A stretch of 64,000 bases of DNA, from positions 2,253,494 through 2,317,493 of the forward strand of contig NZ_CP047935.1 of the NCBI RefSeq assembly GCF_014279995.1, given 5' to 3'. The position numbers and the translations under genes are program-made. Under the pieces are notes generated by a model that had not been told where the DNA came from, searched no databases, and saw nothing but the letters and a program-made list of their open reading frames with translations. Positions 24,979 through 35,145 of this stretch are shown here, one piece after another (within the stretch, counting starts at the first letter, position 1; each line of letters begins with the position of its first letter). The DNA comes from Synechococcus sp. BIOS-E4-1 (lineage in GTDB: Bacteria; Cyanobacteriota; Cyanobacteriia; PCC-6307; Cyanobiaceae).

Positions 24979-26577
24979 ATGGATCACGTCACCCACGCCG
25001 CCAATCGCCACACACCGATTGAACCGAACGCAGACCACTTCAATGTGGTGATCATCGGCAGTGGGGCCGGAGGCGGTTCACTGGCCCGTGCACTTGCCAG
25101 TTCTGGGTACTCGATTTTGATCCTGGAGCGCGGGGACTGGCTGCCGCGGGAGCCACAGAACTGGGACCCGGTGGAGGTCTTCCAGAAAGACCGGTATGTC
25201 TCCACTGATCATTGGCTTGATAAACACGGCAAGAGCTTCCAACCAGGGAGTCACTATTTTGTTGGCGGCGCTTCAAAGATGTACGGAGCTGCCCACTTTC
25301 GCCTGAGAGAACGCGACTTCGAGTCGGTGATTCATGTGGATGGTGAATCACCGGAATGGCCAGTCAAGTACGACGTTTTTGAGCCGTATTACCGCAAAGC
25401 TGAGGAGTGGTACCACGTGCATGGACTGCGTGGCGAGGATCCGACCGAGCCACCGGCCTCCTCTCCCTACCCCTATGCGCCAATCAGCCATGAACCGCGC
25501 ATGCAGAAACTGGTGAATGACCTGCGCTCCGCAGGCTTGCATCCATTTCACGCCCCGACAGGAGTCGCTCTCAACGAGGTCAACCCAGCCTTTAGCGACT
25601 GTGTGCGCTGCAACCGCTGCGATGGCTTCCCTTGTCTGGTGCATGCCAAGGGTGATGCTGAAGTGATGGGGGTGCGGCCTGCCCTCGACCATGACAACGT
25701 CATGCTGCTCACAGAAGCTGAAGTGCTCCGGCTCAACACTGATAGCAGCGGCAGACAGGTAACCGAAGTGGTGGTGAACCACCAGGGTGAGCAACGGCGA
25801 TTCAAAGGTGACATTGTGGTGGTCTCAGCAGGCGCCGCCAATTCAGCACGATTGCTGCTGATGTCGGCCAACGACTCCCATCCCAGGGGGCTGGCCAACA
25901 GTTCCGACCAGGTGGGCCGCAATTACATGTATCACAACTGCAAGGCAGTGGTGGCTCTTGCCCATGAGCCCAACACCACGGTCTTCCAGAAGACGGTTGC
26001 AGTTCACGACTGGTATTTCGGAGACAACGACTTCGACTTCCCCATGGGCAATGTGCAAATGACTGGCAAAACCAATGGGGCAATGATGAAGGGTTACAAA
26101 CCCCGACTCACAGCACCTGCACCCACCTGGGGCATGGACCGAATCGCGGAACACTCCATTGATTTCTGGCTTCAGACCGAAGATCTGCCACGACCTGACA
26201 ACCGCGTCACAGTGAATCAGGACGGTCAGATCAAACTCAGCTACACACCCACCAACAACAAAGCCTCCCAGGAACTCGTCAATCGACTGGAAGGGCTGCT
26301 CGACAAGCTTTATCTGAAGAACCACCTGGCCGAACGACAGGTTTACTTCGCGTCTTCCATGGACATTGCTGCAGTTGGACACCAGTCAGGAACCTGCCGT
26401 TTTGGAAAAGATCCTGCGACATCGGTGCTGGACACCAACTGCCGTACGCACGATGTCGACAACCTCTACGTCGTTGACACCAGCTTCTTTCCCAGCAGCT
26501 CAGCTGTGAATCCCTCACTCACCGCCATTGCCAATGCCATCCGGGTCGCGGATCACCTCAAGGAGCGGCTGGGCTAA
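24979..26577 (+). CDS. GMC-family FAD-dependent oxidoreductase
   Basis: 532 residues. VVIIGSGAGGGSLARALAS is the FAD dinucleotide-binding motif. Near the C-terminus VGHQSGTCRFG provides the catalytic His and AVNPSLTAIA the catalytic Asn of the GMC fold. A Cys cluster (CVRCNRCDGFPC, about residue 210) is unusual. It would oxidise a sugar or alcohol and pass electrons to an unknown acceptor. It follows the glucosidase on the same strand; the paralogue at 39067 lacks the catalytic pair. The DoxX gene converges on its stop. Confidence 0.92.
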   Translation: MDHVTHAANRHTPIEPNADHFNVVIIGSGAGGGSLARALASSGYSILILERGDWLPREPQNWDPVEVFQKDRYVSTDHWLDKHGKSFQPGSHYFVGGASKMYGAAHFRLRERDFESVIHVDGESPEWPVKYDVFEPYYRKAEEWYHVHGLRGEDPTEPPASSPYPYAPISHEPRMQKLVNDLRSAGLHPFHAPTGVALNEVNPAFSDCVRCNRCDGFPCLVHAKGDAEVMGVRPALDHDNVMLLTEAEVLRLNTDSSGRQVTEVVVNHQGEQRRFKGDIVVVSAGAANSARLLLMSANDSHPRGLANSSDQVGRNYMYHNCKAVVALAHEPNTTVFQKTVAVHDWYFGDNDFDFPMGNVQMTGKTNGAMMKGYKPRLTAPAPTWGMDRIAEHSIDFWLQTEDLPRPDNRVTVNQDGQIKLSYTPTNNKASQELVNRLEGLLDKLYLKNHLAERQVYFASSMDIAAVGHQSGTCRFGKDPATSVLDTNCRTHDVDNLYVVDTSFFPSSSAVNPSLTAIANAIRVADHLKERLG

Positions 26578-27069
26578 TCAGCCCAGCAGTGTCTGCAGTC
26601 GAGGAGCAATCAAGATCAGATCCAGGCTGTAAGGTCCGCCACCAGCGCTCATGAGCACCAGAGACATCACTACGTACATGGCAGCTTTCTCCCAGCTCGG
26701 GGGGTCGCCGGTTCCCATCGGGCCGGCATAATCACCCTCGGGAATCTGGAACGGATCCGGGGCAATGAAGGGGAAGCCATTGCTGATCTCCAGCACCATG
26801 GCATAGAGCATTGACACGGCAATGGCCGCTGCAGCGAATGGCGTCAGCACGCCGAAAATCAAAGCGATTCCCCCCGCCCACATCGAAAAAGCGGAGAGGA
26901 AACAAAGCCAGGCCGGTGTTTTCATCGCATTGGCCCAGATCCCGAGGTTGGTCAACTTGGGCCAGCCATGGCGAATGAACACAACACCGGTGAACAGCCT
27001 GAGGATCACCAGCCCTCCAGCTGCCAATCCGTCCGGTGACGGGGGAACAATCAGGGAAACGAGATCCAC
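26578..27069 (-). CDS. DoxX family membrane protein
   Basis: 163 residues with four helices. GLVILRLFTGVVFIRHGWPK at the start is the DoxX signature. The family includes subunits of thiosulfate:quinone oxidoreductases and proteins of unknown function. GTG start. Convergent with and abutting the GMC gene; the VOC gene lies 61 bases upstream on the same strand. Confidence 0.85.
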   Translation of the reverse strand: MDLVSLIVPPSPDGLAAGGLVILRLFTGVVFIRHGWPKLTNLGIWANAMKTPAWLCFLSAFSMWAGGIALIFGVLTPFAAAAIAVSMLYAMVLEISNGFPFIAPDPFQIPEGDYAGPMGTGDPPSWEKAAMYVVMSLVLMSAGGGPYSLDLILIAPRLQTLLG

Positions 27070-27130
27070 CGCTGAGCGAGCATTTTCCGAACGCTAGAAA
27101 CTCTGAGGCTGGTGAAATTTGTGGATTGGC

Positions 27131-27970
27131 TTAAGAGTGGATCCAGATCCTGTGGCCATCTGGATCGCATTGAAGACGACCGGAACCGGCTCCTGGAGCA
27201 TGCAGAAGGATCTGCGCATAAAGCGCATCCTGCGGTTGCAATGCAGCTGCTGTTGGTTGTTGAGGTGGCGGATTGAGATATCGCAGAAACTCAACGCCAC
27301 AGGGAGATGATCCACTCAAACCGTGAATGGCGACCTTCGCATCGCTCAGAGCATCCAGGCGTCCCTGCTCAACACCCTGGTTCAGCGTGGCATAGCGCAG
27401 TTGCAAACCGAGATCGACACCATAGAAAGCCAGGCTCCGATCACTGTCGCTGATCGCGATGGCACTGTGATCAAGCCCCTGAAACAAGCTCGGCTTCGGC
27501 TGATGCCAACGAGGGTGTCCCTGATCCGGCGGGAACCACAACAGCTCCATGGCATGGCCGGCAGCATTGCGGAACTTCCACGCTGCAACACCATTGGGCA
27601 ACCACTGCGGTGACTCAGAAATCGGAACGACATGGGGCATCAATCGCTCCGCAGCACGATTCATGTCGCTGACCACAATGGCCACATGCTGAAACCAGAG
27701 GGAATTGGACGGTCCCGGATCAACTTGAGGGCGACAATCGACTGACTCGAAGGAGACATAGTCGAGCTTTTCGCAACCCAGTCTGTAATGCCGAATCACA
27801 GCTCCGCCCTCGGCAAGCCCGAAACGGCGATGCAGAGTGTCTCCAGCCAACTGAGTCTGACCTTCATCCGTCACACCCAGTGCCTCCAGGAGTGGATCAA
27901 GACTGCCGGGCTTCGGCAGAGAGAAAGCCACTCCTTCGATGGAAGGTGCTTCGTGATGAATGTCAGCCAA
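27131..27970 (-). CDS. glyoxalase/VOC superfamily protein, two-module
   Basis: 279 residues. Two repeated VOC halves (about 75-135, SNSLWFQHVAIVVSDMNRAA; about 165-279, LFQGLDHSAIAISDSDRSL) form the paired beta-alpha-beta-beta-beta modules that hold a divalent metal. Such proteins are glyoxalases, dioxygenases or isomerases; the reaction cannot be told. The start is TTG 27970 with no good ribosome-binding site. Divergent from the SDR gene, with about 100 bases between. Confidence 0.8.
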   Translation of the reverse strand: MADIHHEAPSIEGVAFSLPKPGSLDPLLEALGVTDEGQTQLAGDTLHRRFGLAEGGAVIRHYRLGCEKLDYVSFESVDCRPQVDPGPSNSLWFQHVAIVVSDMNRAAERLMPHVVPISESPQWLPNGVAAWKFRNAAGHAMELLWFPPDQGHPRWHQPKPSLFQGLDHSAIAISDSDRSLAFYGVDLGLQLRYATLNQGVEQGRLDALSDAKVAIHGLSGSSPCGVEFLRYLNPPPQQPTAAALQPQDALYAQILLHAPGAGSGRLQCDPDGHRIWIHS

Positions 27971-28073
27971 GGATCAATCAACACATCTGAAGAAGTCTTA
28001 GCGCCGTTTGCCCACGGAACACTGACGGGCGCAGAGAAAACGGCTATTGAAGGGCTGTTCTGTCCTGACTGTC

Positions 28074-28874
28074 ATGACCACTCAGGTCCCCCAGGCGATG
28101 ACATCCCTCTGTCTGCGTGACAAGGTGATCATCGTCACCGGAGGTAATTCCGGTATCGGCAAGGCAATCGTGGAAGCTCTGGGCTCCCTGGGCGCCAAAG
28201 TGGTGATCGATTACCGCTCTCACCCTGATCGCACTGAAGATCTGATTGAGGAAATCGGTGAGCTGGGCGGCAAGGCGATTGGCGTGCAGGCTGATGTTGG
28301 AAAACTGGAGGATCTACAGCGACTGGTCGACACGGCGGTGAAGACCTTCGGCAAGGTTGATGTGATGGTGAACAACGCAGGCATCGAGACCCGCACCTCA
28401 ATCCTCAGCACCACTCCCGATGACTTCGACAAAGTGCTGAATGTGAATCTGCGTGGCGTATTTTTTGCAACGCAGTATGCCGCGAAACAGATGATCGCGC
28501 AGGGAAGTGGTGGGCGCATCATCAATATCTCCTCAGTGCATGAGGACTGGCCAATGCCGGATAACACGCCCTATTGCGTGGCAAAGGGAGGTGTCCGCAT
28601 GCTGACCCGAACAGCAGGGGTTGAATTAGCCAGCAAAGGCGTATCGATTGTGAATGTGGGCCCTGGCGCCGTGGCCACGCCGATCAACGACTCCACCATG
28701 AACAACCCCGAATTGCTCGCCAAGCTCGATGCGGCCATTCCCATTGGTCGCATGGCGGACCCGAAAGAGATCGCTTCTGTGGTGGCCTTTCTCGCGAGTG
28801 ATGGTGCCAGCTACATGACGGCAACCAGTGTGTTCGCAGACGGCGGAATCATGATGAGCAGCCCTGGGCTCTGA
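28074..28874 (+). CDS. short-chain dehydrogenase (glucose-1-dehydrogenase-like)
   Basis: 266 residues. VIIVTGGNSGIGKAIVEALG is the TGxxxGIG cofactor loop, NNAG follows near 107, and YCVAK with Ser in INISSVHED gives the Ser-Tyr-Lys catalytic set. The closest pattern I recognise is glucose 1-dehydrogenase, using NAD(P)+. The frame opens at a TTG at 28047, but ATG 28074 (or 28098) is better. The glucosidase-GMC-SDR neighbourhood suggests sugar metabolism. Confidence 0.9.
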   Translation: MTTQVPQAMTSLCLRDKVIIVTGGNSGIGKAIVEALGSLGAKVVIDYRSHPDRTEDLIEEIGELGGKAIGVQADVGKLEDLQRLVDTAVKTFGKVDVMVNNAGIETRTSILSTTPDDFDKVLNVNLRGVFFATQYAAKQMIAQGSGGRIINISSVHEDWPMPDNTPYCVAKGGVRMLTRTAGVELASKGVSIVNVGPGAVATPINDSTMNNPELLAKLDAAIPIGRMADPKEIASVVAFLASDGASYMTATSVFADGGIMMSSPGL

Positions 28875-28905
28875 CGAATAACGAAGCCACTTCAGAGCAT
28901 GACTC

Positions 28906-28949
28906 ACTGAGCCTGACCATCACATTCCCGGTTGATGTTCAGGCTCAGT
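28906..28949. terminator. stem-loop after the SDR gene
   Basis: ACTGAGCCTGA (28906-28916) pairs perfectly with TCAGGCTCAGT (28939-28949), loop 22 nt. No T-run follows, so it may be an mRNA 3'-end stabiliser rather than a terminator. Confidence 0.4.
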
Positions 28950-29102
28950 CAGTGTTCGAGGGCAACAAGAAGGTGCATCCTTCAACTGATGAGTAGAGGC
29001 TCCAAAGGATAGACATTGCCAAGTCGAGCAGGAAATGATCATCACACCCTCAATTACCCGATCAAGCCAACCCAAGCAAACAAGACATTCATTGACAACA
29101 TC

Positions 29103-29978
29103 ATGAAGAAGTCTCTTTTCATCGGGTCTATTTACATCATTCTGGCTTTTCTTGCAAACACTACCCAGAGCGTTTTCGGCAAATATGTCGACAAGAGTCT
29201 TTCTGTTGAGATGTTTTCATTTGGCACATTTCTGGTCGCCTTCATCCTTCTTTTACCAATTATCTTCTTTCGAAAATTAAAGGATATTCCCACACATCAA
29301 GGGCACTTCCACCTACTGAGAGCCATCACCGGCATCGCAGGCTTCTTGATGTTCATTGCAGCAGCACAGCTCACCACACTGGTGGACACCAACGTCTTAA
29401 TGAATACCACTCCGATTTTCATTCCAATCCTGGCATTAGCCTTTCTCCGCCAACGTGTGCCAACGGCTGTATGGATCGCAATCATTATCGGTTTCGTTGG
29501 TGTCGTCATCATCGTGAGGCCCGATGCCAGCATTTTTTCCAACCCAGGCAATCTGGTTGCACTTGGCGCAGGGTTCGTAACAGCCATTGAGTTTTTAGCG
29601 GTGAATCATCTGAACGACACTGAATCGCCATTAACCCAGCTCTTTTATTTCCTGCTATTTGGTGTGATCGTTCTTGGCTTGATCTCTATTGGAAAATTAC
29701 ACTCAGCGCCTCAATGGGCGTACTGGATGATGGTGGGAACAGGCTGCTGCCTACTGGCCTTCCAGTTCCTTTTAATCAAAGCCTATCAATACGCAAAACC
29801 TCACGAGATCGGGGCCTTTCAATATATCTCTGTTGTCTTTGCTGCTCTTTATGGAATTGCCCTTTTCAACGAAATAATTCAGCTCGAAACAATCATCGGA
29901 ACACTCCTAGTATGCAGTGGTGGGATCATCAGCATCACCGGTTCAAAACACAAATCGATCGTGGAGCAGATGTCATAA
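29103..29978 (+). CDS. EamA (DMT) family transporter
   Basis: 291 residues from ATG 29103; ten hydrophobic helices forming the two EamA repeats (about 5-140 and 150-285). FLMFIAAAQLTTLVDTNVLM and VPTAVWIAIIIGFVGVVIIV are typical of S-adenosylmethionine/amino-acid exporter relatives. The substrate cannot be told. The gene is somewhat AT-richer than its neighbours, suggesting a different history. TTG 29016 would add a non-hydrophobic extension. Confidence 0.88.
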   Translation: MKKSLFIGSIYIILAFLANTTQSVFGKYVDKSLSVEMFSFGTFLVAFILLLPIIFFRKLKDIPTHQGHFHLLRAITGIAGFLMFIAAAQLTTLVDTNVLMNTTPIFIPILALAFLRQRVPTAVWIAIIIGFVGVVIIVRPDASIFSNPGNLVALGAGFVTAIEFLAVNHLNDTESPLTQLFYFLLFGVIVLGLISIGKLHSAPQWAYWMMVGTGCCLLAFQFLLIKAYQYAKPHEIGAFQYISVVFAALYGIALFNEIIQLETIIGTLLVCSGGIISITGSKHKSIVEQMS

Positions 29979-30002
29979 AACGATCAGCAAGCGATTTCCA
30001 TC

Positions 30003-30458
30003 TCAATCAAATGATCCGGGAGGCAGATTTCTCCAGCCCTGATCATTCCGTTGAATGATCAGTTGCATGCAGGGCTCATCAACAACCTGAGCAGAGAGAT
30101 ATCCCGTCAGTCCATCCGGCGTGATGATGCACCCCTGATCACCACCGTAGGAATATTCGCCAGCTTTCATCACTGCAGTCTGCCCATCCATGCTTGTCAC
30201 TGACCAGGCCCCACGCAGCACATGAATCCATTTCGGTTCAGGATTCTCATGCCAAGGGCCCACCCAGCCGACAGGGAGATAGGTGACGAAGGCATTGCCA
30301 TCCTGCATCAGACCTCTTGAAAACTGAGGTGAATTGCGTTCTCCCAGACGACCGAGAGTGAACTGACTGATCGTGCAACGCTTTTGCCGGCTGATTCCAT
30401 CGGCACCCGTACAGAGATGCCAATAGTTTTCAGAGGCGGGTGCCTGAGAGTCGCTCAT
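30003..30458 (-). CDS. cupin-domain protein
   Basis: 151 residues. VGPWHENPEPKWIHVLRG and MKAGEYSYGGDQGCI map onto the two cupin motifs, with His and Glu residues that could bind a metal. Size fits a single-domain small cupin. No enzymatic activity can be assigned. It is on the same strand as pyrC (30 bases downstream of its stop), facing the EamA gene tail to tail. Confidence 0.75.
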   Translation of the reverse strand: MSDSQAPASENYWHLCTGADGISRQKRCTISQFTLGRLGERNSPQFSRGLMQDGNAFVTYLPVGWVGPWHENPEPKWIHVLRGAWSVTSMDGQTAVMKAGEYSYGGDQGCIITPDGLTGYLSAQVVDEPCMQLIIQRNDQGWRNLPPGSFD

Positions 30459-30488
30459 GACCTCGAGGATCGTCTCGATAAACCCTAT

Positions 30489-31604
30489 TCAGATCCCGAC
30501 AGGATGCCCCATCAGATCAATCGACCATGCAAGTCTTTCTCCGGCATGGAACAGCAGCGGCCATTCGCGGTCCGGGAGAGGATCCTCCCCGAGACAAGCA
30601 GATGGTGGAGGAATCAAGCGTGAGGGGACCTGCTGCTCACGCCGGACGAGCCTGATGGTTTCAGTGTTGAGAGGCAGGCCGTAGAAGTGCGGACCATGCT
30701 CGCTGGCAAAACCTTCAAGATGATCGAGAGCACCTTCCTGTTCAAAGACAGCGGCGTAACTCTCCAAAGCATGAAGCGCATTGAAGATGCCTGCACAACC
30801 GCAGGCTGACTCTTTGCAGGAGCGAGGGTGGGGGGCGGAATCCGTGCCGAGGAAGAAGCAGGGCAGACCACTGGTCGCGGCCTTCACCAATGCCCTTCGG
30901 TGGCATTCCCGCTTCACAACCGGTAGACAGTAGAAGTCGCTGCGCAGCCCGCCCATGAACATGGCGTTGCGGTTGAGGTGCAGATGGTGCGGCGTGATTG
31001 TGGCAGCAATGCGATCATCGCCAGCCTGAAAAGCATCTCGGATGTAGATCGCCGACTCCTCGGTGGTGATGTGCTCCAGCACGATGCGCAAGCGAGGATG
31101 GCGCTGGCGCAGTGGTTTCAGATGCCGTTCGATGAACAGGGCTTCACGGTCGAAGACATCCACATCCGGATCCGTGACCTCACCATGGATCAGCAGGGGC
31201 ATGTCGATGGCCTCCATACAGGCCAGCACAGCGGAGATCCTGGACAGATCACTGACACCCGCTGCTGAATTGGTGGTTGCATTGGCGGGATAGAGCTTGG
31301 CCGCGCGGAACACGTGCTGAGCAAACCCCCTGGCCAGCTCATCGGGGTCAAGATCATCGGTGAGGTAGGCCGTCATCAGCGGCTCGAAGCTGACGCCCTC
31401 AGGCAGGGCCTCAAGAATCCTGCGCCGATAGGCCTTGGCTGCATCCACCGACGTGACCGGTGGGCGCAGATTGGGCATCACGATGGCACGGGCAAAGGTT
31501 CTGGCTGTGGCGGGCAGAACAGCGCGAAGCATGGCTCCATCCCTGATGTGCACATGCCAGTCATCCGGACGGCGCAGCACCAGGGACGTTGGAACCTCCG
31601 CCAA
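30489..31604 (-). CDS. pyrC: dihydroorotase
   Basis: 371 residues starting from TTG 31604. An AGGAGG six bases before it inside the end of bicA decides the start; an upstream in-frame codon at 31643 has no such site. [23 protein letters not shown] (carboxylated Lys), LLIHGEV, VLEHIT and LGTDSAPH supply the binuclear zinc ligands. It converts N-carbamoyl-aspartate to dihydroorotate in pyrimidine synthesis. It starts one base after the bicA stop, so it depends on that transcript. Confidence 0.95.
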   Translation of the reverse strand: MAEVPTSLVLRRPDDWHVHIRDGAMLRAVLPATARTFARAIVMPNLRPPVTSVDAAKAYRRRILEALPEGVSFEPLMTAYLTDDLDPDELARGFAQHVFRAAKLYPANATTNSAAGVSDLSRISAVLACMEAIDMPLLIHGEVTDPDVDVFDREALFIERHLKPLRQRHPRLRIVLEHITTEESAIYIRDAFQAGDDRIAATITPHHLHLNRNAMFMGGLRSDFYCLPVVKRECHRRALVKAATSGLPCFFLGTDSAPHPRSCKESACGCAGIFNALHALESYAAVFEQEGALDHLEGFASEHGPHFYGLPLNTETIRLVRREQQVPSRLIPPPSACLGEDPLPDREWPLLFHAGERLAWSIDLMGHPVGI

Positions 31605-31605
31605 G

Positions 31606-33267
31606 TCAGACCTCCTGAAGGACGGGGAGCTCCCCCACCGCACGGCGCAGAATCTCCTCCCGATTCTCGCTCACATGATTCTCGGGAAGAAGCTCAAGCA
31701 GCTTGAGCTTCTCCAGGCGATTGCGGGTGGAACCGTTCATCACCACCAGGTAGACAGACCGGCCCACTTCAACCGCTTCCTTGATGGCATTTTCCAGTGC
31801 CAGTGATGCAGTGACTCCAAGATGGGAAACCTCTGTGAGGTCGAACAGAACAGCTTCACAGTCTTCGATGGCGTTGTGTTCGCGGCTGATGGTCTTGGCC
31901 ACGCCGAAGATCATCGGACCGGTGAGCTGGAACAGCAGCAGACGTCCCGCCGCCTGATCCAGCAGTGCTTGCTGATCCTGAGGAAGTTCAACATCATCGT
32001 CTGTGGTGCTGATGGTTTTCACACCCCTGGACTGCAGGGCGGTCATCCGCTCGATGGTGAGCACGTTGGCCACGAACACACCAATAAACACCGCCCAGAT
32101 CAGGTCAACCAGCACTGTGAGCGCAATCACGCCATAGGTGATGCATGCCGCTTTGATCGACAGGTGATGCGCGCGCTGAAGGAAGCTCCAGTCGATGATG
32201 TCGAAACCCACTTTTAGAGCGATTCCGGCCAGCACCGCCAAGGGAATCTGTGATGCCAGCGGTGCTGCCAGCAGAATCACCAGCATCAGAATCAGGGCAC
32301 GGACGATGCCGGACAGGGCCGAGCGACCACCAGCCTGAATATTGACCACGGTGCCCATGGTGGCTCCCGCTCCCGGCAACCCACCGAACAGACCTGACAT
32401 CACATTGCCGAGGCCTTGGCCGATCAGTTCCTTGTTGGAATCGTGCTCGGTGCGAGTCAGGCTGTCAGCCACCACCGACGTGAGCAGGGCATCGATGCAA
32501 CCGAGCATGCCGAGGACGGCACCGTTCACCACCATCAAGCGGATTTGCTCACCTGAAAAGGTCGGGGGATTGAAACTGGGGAATTCGGCTGTGAATTCGG
32601 GAATCCTGCGCAGTTCAACGTCACCGAAGAGGGTGAGCGACAACACGGTCCCCACAACGAGAGCCAGCAATTGTGGAGGACAGAACCGCTTCAACTGCTC
32701 AGGTGTGAACCAAAGGATCAGCAAGGTGATCACCGCCAGTCCCAGCTCAAGCGGCTGAATACCCGAGATCAGTTGCGGCAGAGCACTCAGAGTCCCGATC
32801 ACACCACCGGGAGGACTGCTTTGTCCCAGGAAGGGCGCCAGCTGCAGGATGACCAGAATCACACCGATCCCGGACATGAAGCCCGAGATCACTGTGTAAG
32901 GCATCATCGTGATGTAACGGCCCAGTCGGAAGAACCCGAACAGAATCTGGAACACGCCCGCCAGCACCACCACGGTGAAGGCCATCGCCAGTGCAGTGCC
33001 CTTGTCGGGAATCTGGCTTGTGAAACTGAGAATGACGGCGGTGAACACCACCGTCATCGGACCGGTCGGCTCGGAGATCAGTGTGGGGGTGCCACCGAAG
33101 AGTGATGCCACCAGGCCGATGATCACTGCACCCCACAGCCCTGCAGCGGCTCCGGCACCGGAGGCCACACCAAACGCAAGAGCCATCGGCAGGGCCACGA
33201 CGGCTGCTGTCACACCACCGAAAACATCCCCGCGGACATTGCGTGTGCTGATGTGATTCAGAAACAT
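31606..33267 (-). CDS. bicA: BicA-type SulP bicarbonate transporter
   Basis: 553 residues. [38 protein letters not shown] and [20 protein letters not shown] are near-verbatim BicA segments, with about 14 helices. The C-terminal STAS domain (about 430-550, [24 protein letters not shown] region) is present. Known role: Na+-dependent, low-affinity, high-flux HCO3- uptake at the plasma membrane, feeding the carboxysome. pyrC starts one base after its stop. The divergent gene is a Na+/Ca2+-exchanger-like protein. Confidence 0.93.
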   Translation of the reverse strand: MFLNHISTRNVRGDVFGGVTAAVVALPMALAFGVASGAGAAAGLWGAVIIGLVASLFGGTPTLISEPTGPMTVVFTAVILSFTSQIPDKGTALAMAFTVVVLAGVFQILFGFFRLGRYITMMPYTVISGFMSGIGVILVILQLAPFLGQSSPPGGVIGTLSALPQLISGIQPLELGLAVITLLILWFTPEQLKRFCPPQLLALVVGTVLSLTLFGDVELRRIPEFTAEFPSFNPPTFSGEQIRLMVVNGAVLGMLGCIDALLTSVVADSLTRTEHDSNKELIGQGLGNVMSGLFGGLPGAGATMGTVVNIQAGGRSALSGIVRALILMLVILLAAPLASQIPLAVLAGIALKVGFDIIDWSFLQRAHHLSIKAACITYGVIALTVLVDLIWAVFIGVFVANVLTIERMTALQSRGVKTISTTDDDVELPQDQQALLDQAAGRLLLFQLTGPMIFGVAKTISREHNAIEDCEAVLFDLTEVSHLGVTASLALENAIKEAVEVGRSVYLVVMNGSTRNRLEKLKLLELLPENHVSENREEILRRAVGELPVLQEV

Positions 33268-33392
33268 GCCAGACCGTTACGAATGTGGCGGAATGCTAAT
33301 TCCCAGTCAGCGCAATGGACTGAATCCGCTCAGCCTTGCGCCCTGATGGGCATTGGTTGGCATCGCACAATGAAGCCAGGCCGCTGCTAACG

Positions 33393-34511
33393 ATGCCTGA
33401 CTTTCTGACATCCGCCCTGGAGGTCCTCATCGGGATCGGCCTGTTGTTTGCAGGGGGCGAAGTCTTCGTGCAGGGGTCGGTGACGCTGTCGCTGATCTTC
33501 GGAATCCCCCAACTGGTGATCGGACTGACCGTGGTCTCGTTCGGAACCAGTGCTCCGGAGCTGTTCGTCAGCATCAGTTCCGTTCTGCGTGGCTTGGATT
33601 CCCTGGCCGTGAGCAACGTGGTGGGCAGCAACATCTTCAATGTGATGGTGGTGCTTGGCAGCAGTGCTGTGGTGATGCCACTGCGCGTCGAGAGCCGCCT
33701 CGTTCGCAGGGACGTTCCAGTGATGATCGCGGTCTCTGCGGCGGTCTGGGGCATGGCCTCGGCTGGGAGGGTGACCTGGCAGTCGGGTGTGGCACTGCTG
33801 CTCGCCCTGCTGATCAATTCAATCTGGGAAATTCGCACAGCCCGTGAAGAGCCAGCTGGTGTCGAAGGGGCCGAACCCGACGTGAATCCCGACCAGGGCA
33901 AGCGAGGCATTTTGAAAGCAGTGATGTCACTGCTGCTCGGCGTATTGCTTCTGGTTGTGGGATCGCGGGTTCTTGTCAGCGGAGCCAGCGGAACGGCTGC
34001 TTACCTGGGCGTAAGTGAAGCGGTGATCGGACTCACGATCGTGTCCGCCGGTACCTCGATGCCGGAACTGATCACCTCGCTTGTGGCTGCCATCAAGGGC
34101 CGAACCGATCTGGCGATTGGCAATGTTGTGGGAAGCAACCTGCTCAACCAGCTGCTCGTACTGGGTGCCAGTGCACTGGCAGCCGCTGGAGCCGGAGGTC
34201 TGCAGGTGAGTCCCCTGCTGATTCAACGCGACATGCCCGTGATGGTGCTGACCGCACTGGCCTGCCTGCCCATCTTCTGGACCAAAGGGCAGATCACCCG
34301 ACTGGAGGGTGGAATCCTGCTGGCCCTTTACGTGTTCTATGTGGTGGATCAGGTGTTGCCACGCACGCTGCCCAGCTGGCAGGACGAATTCCGACTGGTG
34401 ATGCTCTGCGTTGTGGTTCCGGCAGTGATTGTCGTGATTGTTGTTCAGGCTGGGCTGTACTGGCGAGAACTACAACGCAAGCGACTCAAAGAGCCCAATG
34501 AGTTCAGTTGA
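33393..34511 (+). CDS. Na+/Ca2+ exchanger-like (CaCA superfamily) protein
   Basis: 372 residues from ATG 33393. Two inverted alpha repeats, VVSFGTSAPELFVSISSVL and TIVSAGTSMPELITSLVAAI, each followed by NVVGSN, are the ion-binding signatures of the family; about ten helices. It would exchange Na+ for Ca2+ or another cation. It is divergent from bicA, about 125 bases apart; a link to Na+-dependent bicarbonate uptake is only suggestive. Confidence 0.92.
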   Translation: MPDFLTSALEVLIGIGLLFAGGEVFVQGSVTLSLIFGIPQLVIGLTVVSFGTSAPELFVSISSVLRGLDSLAVSNVVGSNIFNVMVVLGSSAVVMPLRVESRLVRRDVPVMIAVSAAVWGMASAGRVTWQSGVALLLALLINSIWEIRTAREEPAGVEGAEPDVNPDQGKRGILKAVMSLLLGVLLLVVGSRVLVSGASGTAAYLGVSEAVIGLTIVSAGTSMPELITSLVAAIKGRTDLAIGNVVGSNLLNQLLVLGASALAAAGAGGLQVSPLLIQRDMPVMVLTALACLPIFWTKGQITRLEGGILLALYVFYVVDQVLPRTLPSWQDEFRLVMLCVVVPAVIVVIVVQAGLYWRELQRKRLKEPNEFS

Positions 34512-34644
34512 TTTGAGTTGAGCTGAGCTCAGCTGAAAGTGCTCGGATTGAGAGACATGTCACAGCATCAGGAGAATTCGTTCACGAAAGGATGACTCCA
34601 CCCTGAAAGCTGTACATCCTTAGAGAGCGTTGCGCGGCTTGCCG

Positions 34645-35145
34645 ATGCTCGAGCTGCTTCCACCTCTCAACGATAAAAATCTGCCCTGGCTGGATGTCAT
34701 CCATCCAATCGTCGTGCACTTCGTGATCGCGATGGCGCTGATCACAGTTGTGTTCGATTTATTTGGTGTGATTACACGTAAGCGCAACCTCTTCGAGGTG
34801 AGCTTTTGGAATCTGGTGGTGGCCACAGTTTCCATCTTCGTGGCCATCATCTTCGGTCAGATCGAAGCAGGTCTGGCCAGTCCCTACGGAGCAGCACGCG
34901 ACATTCTCAACTACCACAGCACGATTGGGTGGTCACTCGCAGGTGTGCTCGGTCTGTTCACTGGATGTCGCTATGTCGTCCGACAGAAGGATCCCACTCG
35001 TCTGCCGGCAGGCTTTCTGGTCATTGATGGCGTGCTCGCGACGCTGGTGTTCTGCCAGGTTTACCTGGGCGACATGCTCGTTTGGGTCTACGGGCTTCAC
35101 ACCGTGCCGGTGGTCGACGCCATCCGCAGTGGAGCGGTGTCATGA
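34645..35145 (+). CDS. DUF2231 membrane protein (oxidase operon, first)
   Basis: 166 residues with four helices. LDVIHPIVVHFVIAMALITV contains the HPxxVHF motif typical of DUF2231, with His residues that may bind haem. Start ATG 34645; TTG 34630 is the alternative. Its stop overlaps the next start (ATGA at 35142-35145). First gene of an operon leading into an alternative terminal oxidase. Confidence 0.85.
   Translation: MLELLPPLNDKNLPWLDVIHPIVVHFVIAMALITVVFDLFGVITRKRNLFEVSFWNLVVATVSIFVAIIFGQIEAGLASPYGAARDILNYHSTIGWSLAGVLGLFTGCRYVVRQKDPTRLPAGFLVIDGVLATLVFCQVYLGDMLVWVYGLHTVPVVDAIRSGAVS

Noticed and set aside
34521-34534. AGCTGAGCTCAGCT palindrome after the exchanger gene
   Set aside because: Short, no loop and no T-run, set within a stretch of AGCT-like repeats; likely chance.
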